A DNA stretch of 64,000 bases from Acidobacteriaceae bacterium (lineage in GTDB: Bacteria; Acidobacteriota; Terriglobia; Bryobacterales; Bryobacteraceae): positions 62,001 to 126,000 of the forward strand of contig JAFAYL010000004.1 of NCBI GenBank assembly GCA_019240405.1, written 5' to 3'. Of this stretch, positions 1 through 9,822 are shown in pieces; position 1 is the stretch's first letter, and every line of letters starts with the position of its first letter. The notes beneath the pieces are model-generated. The model had not been told where the DNA came from and searched no databases. It was given only the letters and a program-made list of their open reading frames with translations. The position numbers and the translations under genes are program-made.

Positions 1-805
1 ACATTTTCTGAGACTCGATGTGCAGATGCTCAGAGTGCAGCCAGAATCGGGAGAACGGCCTATGGGTGATCGATTCCGATTGAGCGATTTCATTTTCATG
101 ATGGGGGAAGGCCAGATCGACGCCTCCGGCGTGAATGTCGAGCGTTTCGCCCAAGTACTTCATTGCCATCGCCGAGCACTCAATGTGCCATCCGGGCCGG
201 CCATCTCCAAGCGGCGTCTTCCAGTAAGGCTCGGCGTTCTTTCGCGCCTTCCACAGCACGAAATCGCGCGCATCGGCTTTATCGTATTCATCGATGTCGA
301 CTCGCGCGCCGCTACGAATGCCGCTGAAATCGTTGTGCGATAGCTTTCCGTATTCCGGGAAGGTGGAGATCCGAAAATACGTGGAGCCTTCGCTCACATA
401 CGTGCAGCCGTTTTGGGAGAGTTGTTGGATGGCTTCGATCATTACGGGGATGTGCTCTGTCGCCTTTACAACGTGCTCGGGCTGCTCCAGGCGAAGTTTG
501 GCTGCATCTTCAAAAAATGCTTTTGTGTAGCGCTGCGTGTAGTCTTCGAGCGACTTCCCTTCTTTCGCGGCGTTCGCGATTATTTTGTCTTCCACGTCCG
601 TGACGTTCATGACGTGCCTTAGATCGTACCCGCGATAGCGCAGCCACCGCCGCAGAATGTCTTGAAAGGTGAATGTCCGGAAGTTGCCGATGTGGACGAA
701 ATTGTAGACCGTAGGTCCGCAAGTGTACATGCGGACTGTGTTGCCGGTGAGCGGCGAAAAAGTCTCAATTTCCTGCGTAAGCGTGTTATAAAAGCGAAGC
801 GCCAT
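1..805 (-). CDS. cysS: Cysteine--tRNA ligase, 3' end cut by window edge
   Basis: Charges tRNA-Cys with cysteine in the cytoplasm. The minus-strand frame starts with ATG at 805 (MALRFYNTLTQ) and stays open to the window edge, giving about 268 N-terminal residues of a protein normally around 460-490 residues. Visible family hallmarks are the zinc-ligand CGPTVYNFVHIGN stretch with the HIGN nucleotide-binding signature, the NVTDVEDKII segment, and WHIECSAMA followed by HxGGxDLxFPHHENE-type sequence. The KMSKS loop lies beyond the edge. The gene is divergent from tgt with 87 nt between the starts, so that gap should hold both promoters. Identification is secure; only the C-terminus is missing. Confidence 0.95.
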   Translation of the reverse strand, partial: MALRFYNTLTQEIETFSPLTGNTVRMYTCGPTVYNFVHIGNFRTFTFQDILRRWLRYRGYDLRHVMNVTDVEDKIIANAAKEGKSLEDYTQRYTKAFFEDAAKLRLEQPEHVVKATEHIPVMIEAIQQLSQNGCTYVSEGSTYFRISTFPEYGKLSHNDFSGIRSGARVDIDEYDKADARDFVLWKARKNAEPYWKTPLGDGRPGWHIECSAMAMKYLGETLDIHAGGVDLAFPHHENEIAQSESITHRPFSRFWLHSEHLHIESQKM

Positions 806-892
806 CCCACTGGATCAAGACTCAATCGTAACAAGCAGTTCTGAGTTCACCACGGCCAACACTCGTTAGTTCACGCGAGAATAGAGGTTTGA

Positions 893-2032
<1,140 letters not shown>

Positions 2033-2036
2033 CGGC

Positions 2037-2357
2037 ATGCCCGACGCTCTCGTTCTGCTCCAAGCCGCGCCTTCGAGCCCCTTCGTAAGCGGTCTGTTGC
2101 CGATCGTCTTAATGATCGGAATTTTCTACTTTCTGGTGTTCATGCCCATGCGCCGGCAGCAGCGGAATCAGAAGGAAATGCTGAAATCGCTGATTGCGGG
2201 CCAAACGGTAATCACAACCGGAGGAATCATCGGGACCATCGTCACTGTTGCCGATGATACGCTGATACTGCGCGTCAAGCCTGATAACGTTAAGATTCAA
2301 GTGTCGCGCAGCGCCGTAACGAACGTAGTCAAGACGGACGAGCAGGTTAAGAAATAA
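2037..2357 (+). CDS. yajC: Sec translocase accessory subunit YajC
   Basis: Small single-pass inner-membrane protein that associates with SecDF and SecYEG. It has 106 residues with one hydrophobic segment at about residues 19-36 (LLPIVLMIGIFYFLVFMP-like), followed by the family signature MRRQQRNQKEMLKSL and a compact cytoplasmic domain GQTVITTGGIIGTIV. It lies 4 nt after tgt and 49 nt before secD on the same strand, so it is almost certainly cotranscribed with both. The assignment rests on the signature and on gene order. Confidence 0.95.
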   Translation: MPDALVLLQAAPSSPFVSGLLPIVLMIGIFYFLVFMPMRRQQRNQKEMLKSLIAGQTVITTGGIIGTIVTVADDTLILRVKPDNVKIQVSRSAVTNVVKTDEQVKK

Positions 2358-2406
2358 GCTACGGCGCGCCCGGGAACAGGCTCCGGCAACGCGAACGCAT
2401 GTAAAT

Positions 2407-4029
2407 ATGAAACGCCACTTACGCTTCAAATTCGTTTTTATCTTGGTCGTCATTCTCGTGGGTATTTACGGGATTATCGGACTGCCGCGAAGCAAAGATC
2501 AGCTTGTCGAAAACTGGCACAAGAACATTCGACTCGGGCTGGACCTTCGAGGTGGGACCTACCTAGTTCTGCAAGTTCAACAGCAGGATGCCTTCAACGC
2601 CGAAGCGGGTACGGCGAGTGAACGGCTCAAAGACGCTCTGGGCAAGGCAGCCGTTCCCTACTCCGATATCGAAGTGGCTGAAGCCAAATCGCTCGACGAC
2701 GCCAAGAACGCCGCGATTCTCGTGAAGGGAGTTCCGTCAACGCAGGCCGGCTCGTTTCGAAGCGTAGTTACGGAGCAATTCGGACAGTGGCTGCTGGCGC
2801 CATTGAACGTCACGGATTATCGCTTGACCATGAAACCCTCGGAGGCGTTGACATTATGGGGCCGAGTGCTGGCGCAAACGAAAAACACGATCGACAAGAA
2901 AATCAACGCGCTCGGTCTGAGCGAGGCGACCGTTCAGCAGCGCCGCGAGGACATTGACTCGCAGTTGTTAGTTCAAATGCCGGGAGTGGACGACCCGGGG
3001 CGGGTCAAGCAGATCATACAAACAGCCGCCGTTCTCGACTTGTACGACGTTCGTGGTGGTCCGTATGCCAGCCGGGAAGAAGCGCTCGCTCAAAACAACG
3101 GCGTGCTGCCTCCGGGTACAAGGCTCATCGGCAATAGCAGCCCGGATCCGAATACTCGCGGGGGCGGCGTGTACCTGGTTTCGCGCACGCCTATTGTGCG
3201 AGGTCCCGATATTCGCGATGCTCGACCCCAACAAGGAGATCTGCCGGCGGCCTGGGATACGGGATTTGTGCTCAGCCAGGACGCCGCCAAGCGCTTTGCT
3301 ACCTACACGGGCAGCCACGTGGGACAGCGCCTAGCCATCGTTTTGGACGGGAAAGTGCTAAGCGCTCCGCGGATCGAGAACCAGATCAGTGACACTGGGC
3401 GAATCACTGGCGCGAGAACGCAAGAGGAAGCTTCTGATTTAGCGCTCAATCTGCGCGCGGGCTCGCTTCCGGCGAGCGTGGTGTACCTTCAGGAGAACAC
3501 TGTCGGACCGTCGCTTGGGGCTGATTCCATCCGAGAAGGTTTCATCGCGGGTATCGCGGGAGTGCTGGCCGTGATCCTTGTCATGCTGATCTACTACAAG
3601 AAGAGCGGAGTTAACGCGACCCTGGCGCTGATTTTGAATGCCATCATTCTGATAGCGTGCCTAAGCTATTTCGAGGCAGTGTTGACGCTGCCCGGGATTG
3701 CGGGGATCATCCTAACGATCGGTATGGCTGTCGATAGCAATGTTCTTATTTTTGAGCGCATTCGCGAAGAGGTCCGGGCGGGCAAAACACCGCTTCCCGC
3801 GGTCGACACCGGTTTCAATAAAGCGCTGCTTACGATTATCGACACTCATGTGACGACGATTGTTTCGTGCGCCATCTTGTTTCTATTCGGCTCGGGGCCA
3901 GTGAAGGGCTTTGCCGTGACGCTGGTCATCGGCCTGGCGGCAAATGTGTTTACAGCAGTATTCGTGTCCAAGGCGATCTTCGATTGGGAGTTAACCCGGC
4001 CTCGGCCCGTAACCGCGCTCAGTATTTAA
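2407..4029 (+). CDS. secD: Protein translocase subunit SecD
   Basis: Inner-membrane RND-type subunit that uses the proton gradient to help pull exported proteins across the membrane with SecF. The 540 residues show one N-terminal membrane segment (about 8-25), the conserved GLDLRGG motif (44-50), a large periplasmic P1 region, and a C-terminal block of five membrane segments (about 380-530) with the motif IGMAVDSNVLIFERIREE. Family length is typically 500-620, so this is complete. It is followed by secF after a 100-nt gap, longer than the other spacers of this run. Confidence 0.97.
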   Translation: MKRHLRFKFVFILVVILVGIYGIIGLPRSKDQLVENWHKNIRLGLDLRGGTYLVLQVQQQDAFNAEAGTASERLKDALGKAAVPYSDIEVAEAKSLDDAKNAAILVKGVPSTQAGSFRSVVTEQFGQWLLAPLNVTDYRLTMKPSEALTLWGRVLAQTKNTIDKKINALGLSEATVQQRREDIDSQLLVQMPGVDDPGRVKQIIQTAAVLDLYDVRGGPYASREEALAQNNGVLPPGTRLIGNSSPDPNTRGGGVYLVSRTPIVRGPDIRDARPQQGDLPAAWDTGFVLSQDAAKRFATYTGSHVGQRLAIVLDGKVLSAPRIENQISDTGRITGARTQEEASDLALNLRAGSLPASVVYLQENTVGPSLGADSIREGFIAGIAGVLAVILVMLIYYKKSGVNATLALILNAIILIACLSYFEAVLTLPGIAGIILTIGMAVDSNVLIFERIREEVRAGKTPLPAVDTGFNKALLTIIDTHVTTIVSCAILFLFGSGPVKGFAVTLVIGLAANVFTAVFVSKAIFDWELTRPRPVTALSI

Positions 4030-4129
4030 GTCAAATAGGGAAGGAGTTTTGGCCGGATACTTGATCGTCAATGGGAACACTTTTGGAGAACCGGTGTCTA
4101 TTGTAATGAATGCCGGCCTGTAGAGCTCG

Positions 4130-5338
4130 ATGGAGATTTTCAAACAGACAAACTTCGACTTTCTCGGCAAGAAATGGCCATTTATCATCCTGTCATTGGT
4201 GCTCACGGCGGCTGGTTTGGTCAGCCTGGCAGTAAAGGGCGGCCCGAAATATGGAATAGATTTTAACGGCGGAGCGCTTATGGATGTGAACTTTATCAAG
4301 CGGCCTCCTGCGGAAGCGATCCGGTCCGCGCTTCGCCAGAAAATATCAGGCGAAATTGAAGTTCAGGAAGTGAGCAATTCACAAGAGGCGCTCATTTCAA
4401 CCGATGTGCGTGACGAAAGGGCGCTTCAGGTGGTTCGGGCGGATATGATTTCTACCCTGAACAGCGCCTTCAATCCGCAAAGCGGGAGCAAGCTCGACAT
4501 GAACACGGCGGGCCAAGCGGCTTTGACCGATCACTTGCGCGACGCATTCCAAAAGGCTTCCATTGCAATGTCCGACGACCAGCTCACGGCCCTGGTGAAG
4601 CGCATTACCGATTATCGTGACACGCCGCCCCGCTCCGGACTGATTCGCAATCTCGATGAACTTTCGAATGTCGCTGGTGTGACGCCGAACATCCTGAATG
4701 TCATCAAGCAGGAGTGCTGGGCGGGCAATTTCACAATTCGAAACGTAGAAATCGTGGGACCGAAAATTGGAGCTGATTTACGGCAACAGGCGATCAACGT
4801 CGTGCTCATCGCGCTCGGGGCGATGTTGATTTACATCGCCTTTCGCTTCGAGTGGATCTACGGCGTGGCCGCCGTGATTGCGGTTTTTCACGACACGATC
4901 ATCACGATTGGACTCTTTTCGATTTTCAATAAGCAAATCGATTTGACTGTTATTGCGGCATTGTTGACGCTCGTGGGTTATTCGATGAACGATACGATCG
5001 TGACGTTTGATCGGATCCGCGAAAACCTGAGGCTGCAAAGGCGCGGGTCATTCACTGAGATTGTGAATACCAGCATCAATCAGACCCTGAGCCGAACGAT
5101 TCTGACCTCTGGCCTTACCTTTCTGACTGCGCTTTCGTTGTATCTATTCGGTGGCCAGGTATTGAACGGGTTTTCGTTTGCGCTCGTGATTGGCATCATC
5201 ATCGGAACTTACTCGTCGATTTTCATTGCCAGTCCGATTTTGATATTTTGGCAGGATCTGGCGGAAAGCCGGAAACGAAAACGAAGAACGGCGGTTATTG
5301 ATAGCCGCTCACGAGGTGTAGCCAAGACAGCAAAGTAA
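4130..5338 (+). CDS. secF: Protein translocase subunit SecF, with periplasmic insertion
   Basis: Partner of SecD in the proton-driven export motor. N-terminal membrane segment at about 17-34, the GIDFNGG motif at 42-48, and five C-terminal membrane segments ending with SIFIASPILIFWQDLAE; VGYSMNDTIVTFDRIRENLR is the usual SecF signature. At 402 residues it is longer than typical SecF (about 300-325). The extra sequence lies in the periplasmic part, residues about 115-200, and contains LDMNTAGQAALTDHL and NLDELSNVAGVTPNILNVI, which read like helix-hairpin-helix segments such as those in T2SS K/ComEA proteins. The family call is certain; the nature of the insert is inference. Confidence 0.95.
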   Translation: MEIFKQTNFDFLGKKWPFIILSLVLTAAGLVSLAVKGGPKYGIDFNGGALMDVNFIKRPPAEAIRSALRQKISGEIEVQEVSNSQEALISTDVRDERALQVVRADMISTLNSAFNPQSGSKLDMNTAGQAALTDHLRDAFQKASIAMSDDQLTALVKRITDYRDTPPRSGLIRNLDELSNVAGVTPNILNVIKQECWAGNFTIRNVEIVGPKIGADLRQQAINVVLIALGAMLIYIAFRFEWIYGVAAVIAVFHDTIITIGLFSIFNKQIDLTVIAALLTLVGYSMNDTIVTFDRIRENLRLQRRGSFTEIVNTSINQTLSRTILTSGLTFLTALSLYLFGGQVLNGFSFALVIGIIIGTYSSIFIASPILIFWQDLAESRKRKRRTAVIDSRSRGVAKTAK

Positions 5339-5373
5339 GGCATTGGCGGCCCGGAGGGCCGCAGGAGGATCTA

Positions 5374-6120
5374 ATGTTTAATCAAACATTTGTGGATGGC
5401 ACGCAGAAGACGAAGAAGCCATTTACAATTCTTCTTTCGCTGATACTACAAATTTCGATTATTGGCGTGCTGATCTTGATTCCGCTAATTTACACGGAGT
5501 CTCTTCCCAGCGCTCAATTGAAGAGCATGCTGGTTGCGCCGCCACCGCCTCCGCCTCCTCCACCGCCGCCGCCTCCGGCCGCTCCCAAAGTTCAGCCTAA
5601 GCCGGTTGTCCGGCAGTTTATTGCGAACCAGTTAATCGCGCCGAAAGTAATTCCTAAAACGGTGAACAAGGTCGAAGACACGGCGCCGCCTCCCGATGCG
5701 GGTATCGGCGTGGTCGGTGGAACCGGTGAGGCAGGCGGTGTTGCTGGTGGCGTGATCGGCGGTGTTGTCGGTGGTGTTCCGAGCGCTGCGCCTCCGCCCC
5801 CGCCGCCTCCGAAAGCGAAAGCTCCGAGCGGCCCGGTCAGAGTAGGCGGCCAAGTTGCCGAAGCAAACCTCATACGCAGAGTTCAGCCTGTGTATCCTCC
5901 GCTCGCCAAGTCGGCGCGAGTGCAGGGGAGAGTAGAGTTCACCGCGACCATTAGCAAGGAAGGCAATATCGAAAATCTGACACTCGTCAACGGGCACCCG
6001 CTGCTGGTGAATGCCGCTAAAGAAGCTGTTCTGCAGTGGAAATACAGGCCGACAATGCTGAATGGTCAGCCGGTAGAAGTAGTTACTGATATCATCGTTA
6101 ACTTTACGTTGAGCCAGTAA
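5374..6120 (+). CDS. tonB: TonB energy transducer
   Basis: Links the ExbBD motor in the inner membrane to outer-membrane receptors. The 248-residue protein has a cytoplasmic start, one membrane segment (about 20-40), a proline tract of 13 consecutive prolines near residue 55 for spanning the periplasm, a Gly/Val-rich linker (GGVIGGVVGG), a second short proline run, and a TonB C-terminal domain (about 162-248) with VQPVYPPLAKSARVQGRVEF and WKYRPTMLNGQPV. An AGGAGG ribosome site lies just upstream. It heads a tonB-exbB-exbD-exbD-TPR lipoprotein run on the plus strand, so it should be the dedicated TonB for that motor. Confidence 0.93.
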   Translation: MFNQTFVDGTQKTKKPFTILLSLILQISIIGVLILIPLIYTESLPSAQLKSMLVAPPPPPPPPPPPPPAAPKVQPKPVVRQFIANQLIAPKVIPKTVNKVEDTAPPPDAGIGVVGGTGEAGGVAGGVIGGVVGGVPSAAPPPPPPPKAKAPSGPVRVGGQVAEANLIRRVQPVYPPLAKSARVQGRVEFTATISKEGNIENLTLVNGHPLLVNAAKEAVLQWKYRPTMLNGQPVEVVTDIIVNFTLSQ

Positions 6121-6165
6121 CCGGAAAGAGTTTTGAAATTTGTTCGATTCAACTAGGAGATGAGC

Positions 6166-6906
6166 ATGTTACTACAACTTCAAGTATGGGCGTTTTGGCT
6201 GCTACAGGAACAAGAGTCACTTAGCTTCGATCCTCGCACCGTGTGGGGAAACATGGGCTACATGGCTAAAGCCGTGGTGGTCTGTTTGTTCATTATGTCG
6301 GCCTGGTCGATTGGCGTGATGATCGACCGTTTGATTGCGTACAACTCAGCGAGGAAACAATCTCGAGCGTTTGCGCCCGCGGTTGCCGGCGCGTTGCGTG
6401 AAGGCAAGCTGGATGAGGCGATCAAAATTGCTGACCGGTTTAATAAGAGTCACTTGGCTAAGGTCGTCGTTGCCGGGCTTCAGGAGTTTAAGGCTCACCA
6501 GGTGAGCTCCGAGATTCCGGGTGAAGACATCGAAGCGTCGCGCAGGGCGCTTGAACGTGCCGAGGCGATCGTTCACGCAGAGCTGAAACGCGGCGTCAGC
6601 AGTCTTGCGACAATTGGCTCGACGGCACCGTTCGTTGGTCTGTTCGGAACCGTGGTCGGAATCATGAACGCGTTCAAATCGATTTCGACTTCTAAGTCGA
6701 CAGGTATCGGCGCGGTCGCCGGCGGTATTTCGGAAGCCTTGATCACCACTGCCGTGGGTTTGTTTGTGGCCATTCCCGCGGTCTGGATGTTCAACTACTT
6801 CAGTAACCGCATTGAAGCATTCGATGTAGAGATGGGTAACTCCAGCTCTGAACTTATCGATTACTTCCTGAAGCGAACTCAGCAGAGAGTGGCGCGAGGA
6901 GCTTAG
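6166..6906 (+). CDS. exbB: MotA/TolQ/ExbB proton channel protein
   Basis: Proton-channel subunit that drives TonB-dependent transport. It has three membrane segments: one near the N-terminus (MAKAVVVCLFIMSAWSIGVMI region), and two in the second half around SLATIGSTAPFVGLFGTVVGIMNAF and GGISEALITTAVGLFVAIPAVW, the classic ExbB/TolQ signature. I place the start at ATG 6166 rather than ATG 6160, because the AGGAG at 6155-6159 touches the first ATG but sits 6 nt from the second. This gives 246 residues. It follows tonB by 45 nt. Confidence 0.93.
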   Translation: MLLQLQVWAFWLLQEQESLSFDPRTVWGNMGYMAKAVVVCLFIMSAWSIGVMIDRLIAYNSARKQSRAFAPAVAGALREGKLDEAIKIADRFNKSHLAKVVVAGLQEFKAHQVSSEIPGEDIEASRRALERAEAIVHAELKRGVSSLATIGSTAPFVGLFGTVVGIMNAFKSISTSKSTGIGAVAGGISEALITTAVGLFVAIPAVWMFNYFSNRIEAFDVEMGNSSSELIDYFLKRTQQRVARGA

Positions 6907-7006
6907 CTCGAGTTGATCGTAGCAGCGAACAGAACGTTCCCTGTCTCGCCGGTAAGGCAGCAATTCAGGGAGGATCTTACTGTAGTTTTCATACGAGGAG
7001 ATCAAA

Positions 7007-7447
7007 ATGATGAAACTCAAAGCTCCGCCGGTTGTTTCTGAGATCAACGTTACACCGATGGTGGACGTGATGCTGGTCGTGCTCATCATTTTCATGGTCA
7101 TCACGCCCATGTTGTCCAAAACCATACCGGTCAATTTAGTCAAGACATACAACCCGATCAAAATGGCCGAAGCAGACAAGGAAGATGCGGTGATTGTCGC
7201 GGTAACGCGAGATGGGAAGCTCTTCATCAGTCCGGGCAATTCGCTCATCCCAGTCGACCAGCTCGGTAGTAAGGTCAAGGATCTTCAGACAAACCGAACG
7301 GACAAGACCGTTTATCTAAAGGCGGATGCAAGAGCGCGTTTTGAGAGCGTCACTGATGCAATTGATGCGCTCCGAACGGCCGGCGTGGATCAATTGGGTC
7401 TGCTCACAGAAGAGATCCAGGACAAAAAGAAGGGTTTGAATCTGTAG
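7007..7447 (+). CDS. exbD: ExbD/TolR biopolymer transport protein, first copy
   Basis: Single-pass partner of ExbB in the TonB motor. It has 146 residues, a short cytoplasmic start, and a membrane helix at about 17-40 with the essential Asp in INVTPMVDVMLVVLIIFMV; the rest is a periplasmic domain ending in TAGVDQLGLLTEEI. A GAGGAG site lies 6-7 nt before the ATG. A second, divergent ExbD follows after 25 nt. The two share the INVTP-hD-hhLVhLIIFMVITP core but have different periplasmic parts. Confidence 0.93.
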   Translation: MMKLKAPPVVSEINVTPMVDVMLVVLIIFMVITPMLSKTIPVNLVKTYNPIKMAEADKEDAVIVAVTRDGKLFISPGNSLIPVDQLGSKVKDLQTNRTDKTVYLKADARARFESVTDAIDALRTAGVDQLGLLTEEIQDKKKGLNL

Positions 7448-7472
7448 AGATTAGTGAAAAGAGGTCAGTCTT

Positions 7473-7904
7473 ATGGCAATGGCAGTTGGCGGCTCTGGCG
7501 GCGGCGCCAAAGCCGATATCAATGTAACTCCTCTGATTGATGTTTTGCTGGTGTTATTGATCATTTTCATGGTCATAACTCCATTAACCCCGAAAGGACT
7601 TGACACGCTGGTGCCTCAGCCGCCACCTCCGAATCAGCCCCCGCCCCCGCCGAATCAGGATCCGACGGTAGTGATTGAGGTCGCCAAAGATCACAGCTTG
7701 CAGATCAACGGTCAGCCTGTAGCTGAACACGACTTGCAATCTAGGTTGGAAGATATTTTCAAGACCCGCGCTCAAAAGGTCGTATTTGTGAAGGGCGACA
7801 AAGACGTGGATTATCGATATGTTGCCCAGGCAATTGACGATGCCAAAGGAGCCGGGCTTGACAAAGTAGGAATCATGACTCCGAAGGTGGAGGCAGGACA
7901 GTAG
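7473..7904 (+). CDS. exbD: ExbD/TolR biopolymer transport protein, second copy
   Basis: A second ExbD-type subunit of 143 residues directly after the first. It has a Gly-rich N-terminus, a membrane helix with the INVTPLIDVLLVLLIIFMV signature, then a proline-rich linker (PQPPPPNQPPPPPNQ) absent from the first copy, and a periplasmic domain with DAKGAGLDKVGIMTP. Paired exbD genes beside exbB occur in several Gram-negative groups. Whether the two form mixed dimers cannot be read from sequence. The TPR lipoprotein gene follows after 20 nt. Confidence 0.92.
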   Translation: MAMAVGGSGGGAKADINVTPLIDVLLVLLIIFMVITPLTPKGLDTLVPQPPPPNQPPPPPNQDPTVVIEVAKDHSLQINGQPVAEHDLQSRLEDIFKTRAQKVVFVKGDKDVDYRYVAQAIDDAKGAGLDKVGIMTPKVEAGQ

Positions 7905-7924
7905 CGGTCAAGGGGATTCAGCTC

Positions 7925-8776
7925 ATGCGAAAGTCTAAGACGTCGTCGCTGGCCTTCTGTGCCGGTTTGATCCTCCTGAGCACAGGTTGCACTAAGCTCA
8001 GAGCGCGAGACGAATTGAACAGGGGCGTTCAAGCGTACAGAAACAACAAGTATTCTGACGCAGTGAATCATTTCAAACAGGCGGTAGAGCTGGATCCAAC
8101 GAATGAGAGCGCCCGGCTCTACTTAGCTACGTCGTACATGATCCAGTGGATTCCTGGAGCCGACGCTCCGGATAACAAAAAGAACTTCGACATGGCTCAG
8201 CAGACGTTCGAGCAGGTCTTGCAAAAGGATCCGAAAGACAAACTTGCGCTGGCCTCGATGGCTTCCATGGCCTACCAGAACGCGTCAGCGGGCACCCCAG
8301 AGCAGAAGACCGCAGCTTTGGACCAGGCAAAGAAATGGAACGAGCGTCGAATCGAAGTCGATCCAAAAGATCCCGAGCCCTATTACTACTTGGGCGTAAT
8401 TGATTGGGCTCAGGCGTTCACACCACTTCAGACGGCTCGCGTCGATCTCCACATGAAAGCCGATGATCCGGGACCGATTAAGGATCCGAAGATCAGAGCC
8501 GACATGAAGACTAAGTACGAGCAGATGATCGAGGACGGCATCGGAGATTTGAAGAAATGCCTGTCACTCGACAAAGAGAACGAGGATGCTATGTCGTATT
8601 TGAACCTCCTGCTTCGCAAGAAGGCCGACTTGGAGGACACGCCCGAAGCGGCGAAGGCTGACATAGCTCAAGCGGAAGACTGGTCTAACAAGTCGCTCGA
8701 TATGAAGAGAATCAAGGCGACTCGCCCTGCTCCCACAGGCAAGAAGAAAAAGGGAGAACAAGCCGCGTCGATGTAG
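7925..8776 (+). CDS. TPR-repeat lipoprotein of the TonB/ExbBD run
   Basis: Predicted lipoprotein of 283 residues. The N-terminus MRKSKTSSLAFCAGLILLSTGC ends in a lipobox (LSTGC), so Cys22 should be acylated and +2 is Thr, which favours the outer membrane under the E. coli sorting rule. Residues about 27-230 hold TPR-like helices (YSDAVNHFKQAVELDPTNESARLYLA and similar, FEQVLQKDPKDKLALASMA). The tail is basic (GKKKKGEQ). It ends the tonB-exbB-exbD-exbD run and converges on mqnC with 7 nt between stops. A scaffold role for the motor is inference from position only. Confidence 0.8.
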   Translation: MRKSKTSSLAFCAGLILLSTGCTKLRARDELNRGVQAYRNNKYSDAVNHFKQAVELDPTNESARLYLATSYMIQWIPGADAPDNKKNFDMAQQTFEQVLQKDPKDKLALASMASMAYQNASAGTPEQKTAALDQAKKWNERRIEVDPKDPEPYYYLGVIDWAQAFTPLQTARVDLHMKADDPGPIKDPKIRADMKTKYEQMIEDGIGDLKKCLSLDKENEDAMSYLNLLLRKKADLEDTPEAAKADIAQAEDWSNKSLDMKRIKATRPAPTGKKKKGEQAASM

Positions 8777-8783
8777 GACGCGC

Positions 8784-9815
8784 CTAATTCAAGAAGTAAG
8801 TTCTATACAGTGTATCCCGCTGTCTGGGTATAAATCCGGCATCGCGGATTAGTCTGCGCAGTTGCTCTTCCGTAGCGCGATGATGCGTTCCCGCGGCGGA
8901 GACAACATTTTCTTCAATCATGATGCTGCCGACATCATTTCCGCCGAAGCGGAGGCCTAACTGGCAAATCTTGAGACCGGGCGTTACCCAAGAAGTTTGG
9001 ACATTCGCAATATTGTCCAAATAGAGCCTCGACAAAGCGAGCATCTTCAAGTATTCGACTGCAGTCGCTTCCTGTTTGACAAAACGTCCCAGCGAGGTGT
9101 GCTCACGCTGAAAAAACCACGGAATAAACGCGGTAAACCCGCCTGTCTCTTCCTGGATCCGCCTGACAATCTCGAGATGATTCAAGCGATGTTCGATTGT
9201 CTCGCCCGTTCCGAACATCATCGTTGCCGTGGTGCGCAGCCCCAAAGAATGCGCGGTTTTGTGAACGTCGATCCATTCCTGAGTGGAGCACTTTAACCTG
9301 CTGATCCGGTGACGAACCGCGTCGTCGAGAATCTCGGCTCCGCCTCCGGGAATAGAATCGAGCCCGGCATCGCGCAGCCGGGCAATCGTATCACGAAGGT
9401 TAAGGCCGCTCACCTCGGCGATGTTGACGATTTCGGGTGCGGAAAAACAATGGCACCAAATGGTGGAATGCGCTTTGATTGCGCGGAGCAGGTCCTCATA
9501 CCATTCGATTTTCAGATCTGGATGGAGGCCGCCCTGCATCAGTATCCCTGTGCCTCCGAGATCGATCGTTTCCTGGATTTTCGCGAGAATGAGCTCGGTC
9601 GGCAGGATGTAACCCTCTTTGTGTCCGAGCGGCCGATAGAACGCACAGAAGCTACAGTATTCTGTACAGAAATTCGTGTAATTGATATTGCGATCGATGA
9701 TGTAACTGACGACGCCCTCTGGATGATGCTTTTTGCGGATGGCATCGGCCTCCATGCCTAAGGCGACCAAGTCATCGCTGTGAAACAGGTCGGCGGCTTG
9801 CTTTCGAGTAATCAT
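8784..9815 (-). CDS. mqnC: Cyclic dehypoxanthinyl futalosine synthase (radical SAM)
   Basis: Radical SAM enzyme of the futalosine menaquinone pathway that closes the ring of dehypoxanthine futalosine. Its 343 residues carry CTEYCSFCAF (the CxxxCxxC iron-sulfur site), GGTGILMQGGLHPDL, GLDSIPGGGAEIL and GNDVGSIMIEENVVSAAG, all typical of MqnC. The frame is open further upstream, but ATG 9815 gives the normal N-terminus MITRKQAADLF, 7 nt after the mqnA stop; a longer start would overlap mqnA. MqnE is a close relative, but the pairing with mqnA and the C-terminal motif favour MqnC. Confidence 0.93.
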   Translation of the reverse strand: MITRKQAADLFHSDDLVALGMEADAIRKKHHPEGVVSYIIDRNINYTNFCTEYCSFCAFYRPLGHKEGYILPTELILAKIQETIDLGGTGILMQGGLHPDLKIEWYEDLLRAIKAHSTIWCHCFSAPEIVNIAEVSGLNLRDTIARLRDAGLDSIPGGGAEILDDAVRHRISRLKCSTQEWIDVHKTAHSLGLRTTATMMFGTGETIEHRLNHLEIVRRIQEETGGFTAFIPWFFQREHTSLGRFVKQEATAVEYLKMLALSRLYLDNIANVQTSWVTPGLKICQLGLRFGGNDVGSIMIEENVVSAAGTHHRATEEQLRRLIRDAGFIPRQRDTLYRTYFLN

Positions 9816-9822
9816 TGTCCTC

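Noticed and set aside
4049-4123. 24-residue TTG-started leader frame before secF, considered as a SecM-like arrest peptide
   Set aside because: The AAGGAG is only 2 nt from the TTG, and there is no RAPP/RAPG-type or other arrest motif.
5592-5873. Gly/Pro-rich minus-strand frame opposite tonB
   Set aside because: Produced by the proline tract and Gly-rich linker of TonB read backwards.
6346-7278. 310-codon open frame on the minus strand across exbB and the first exbD
   Set aside because: It is a codon-bias shadow: the opposite strand holds clear ExbB and ExbD with ribosome sites, and this translation has no recognisable motif.
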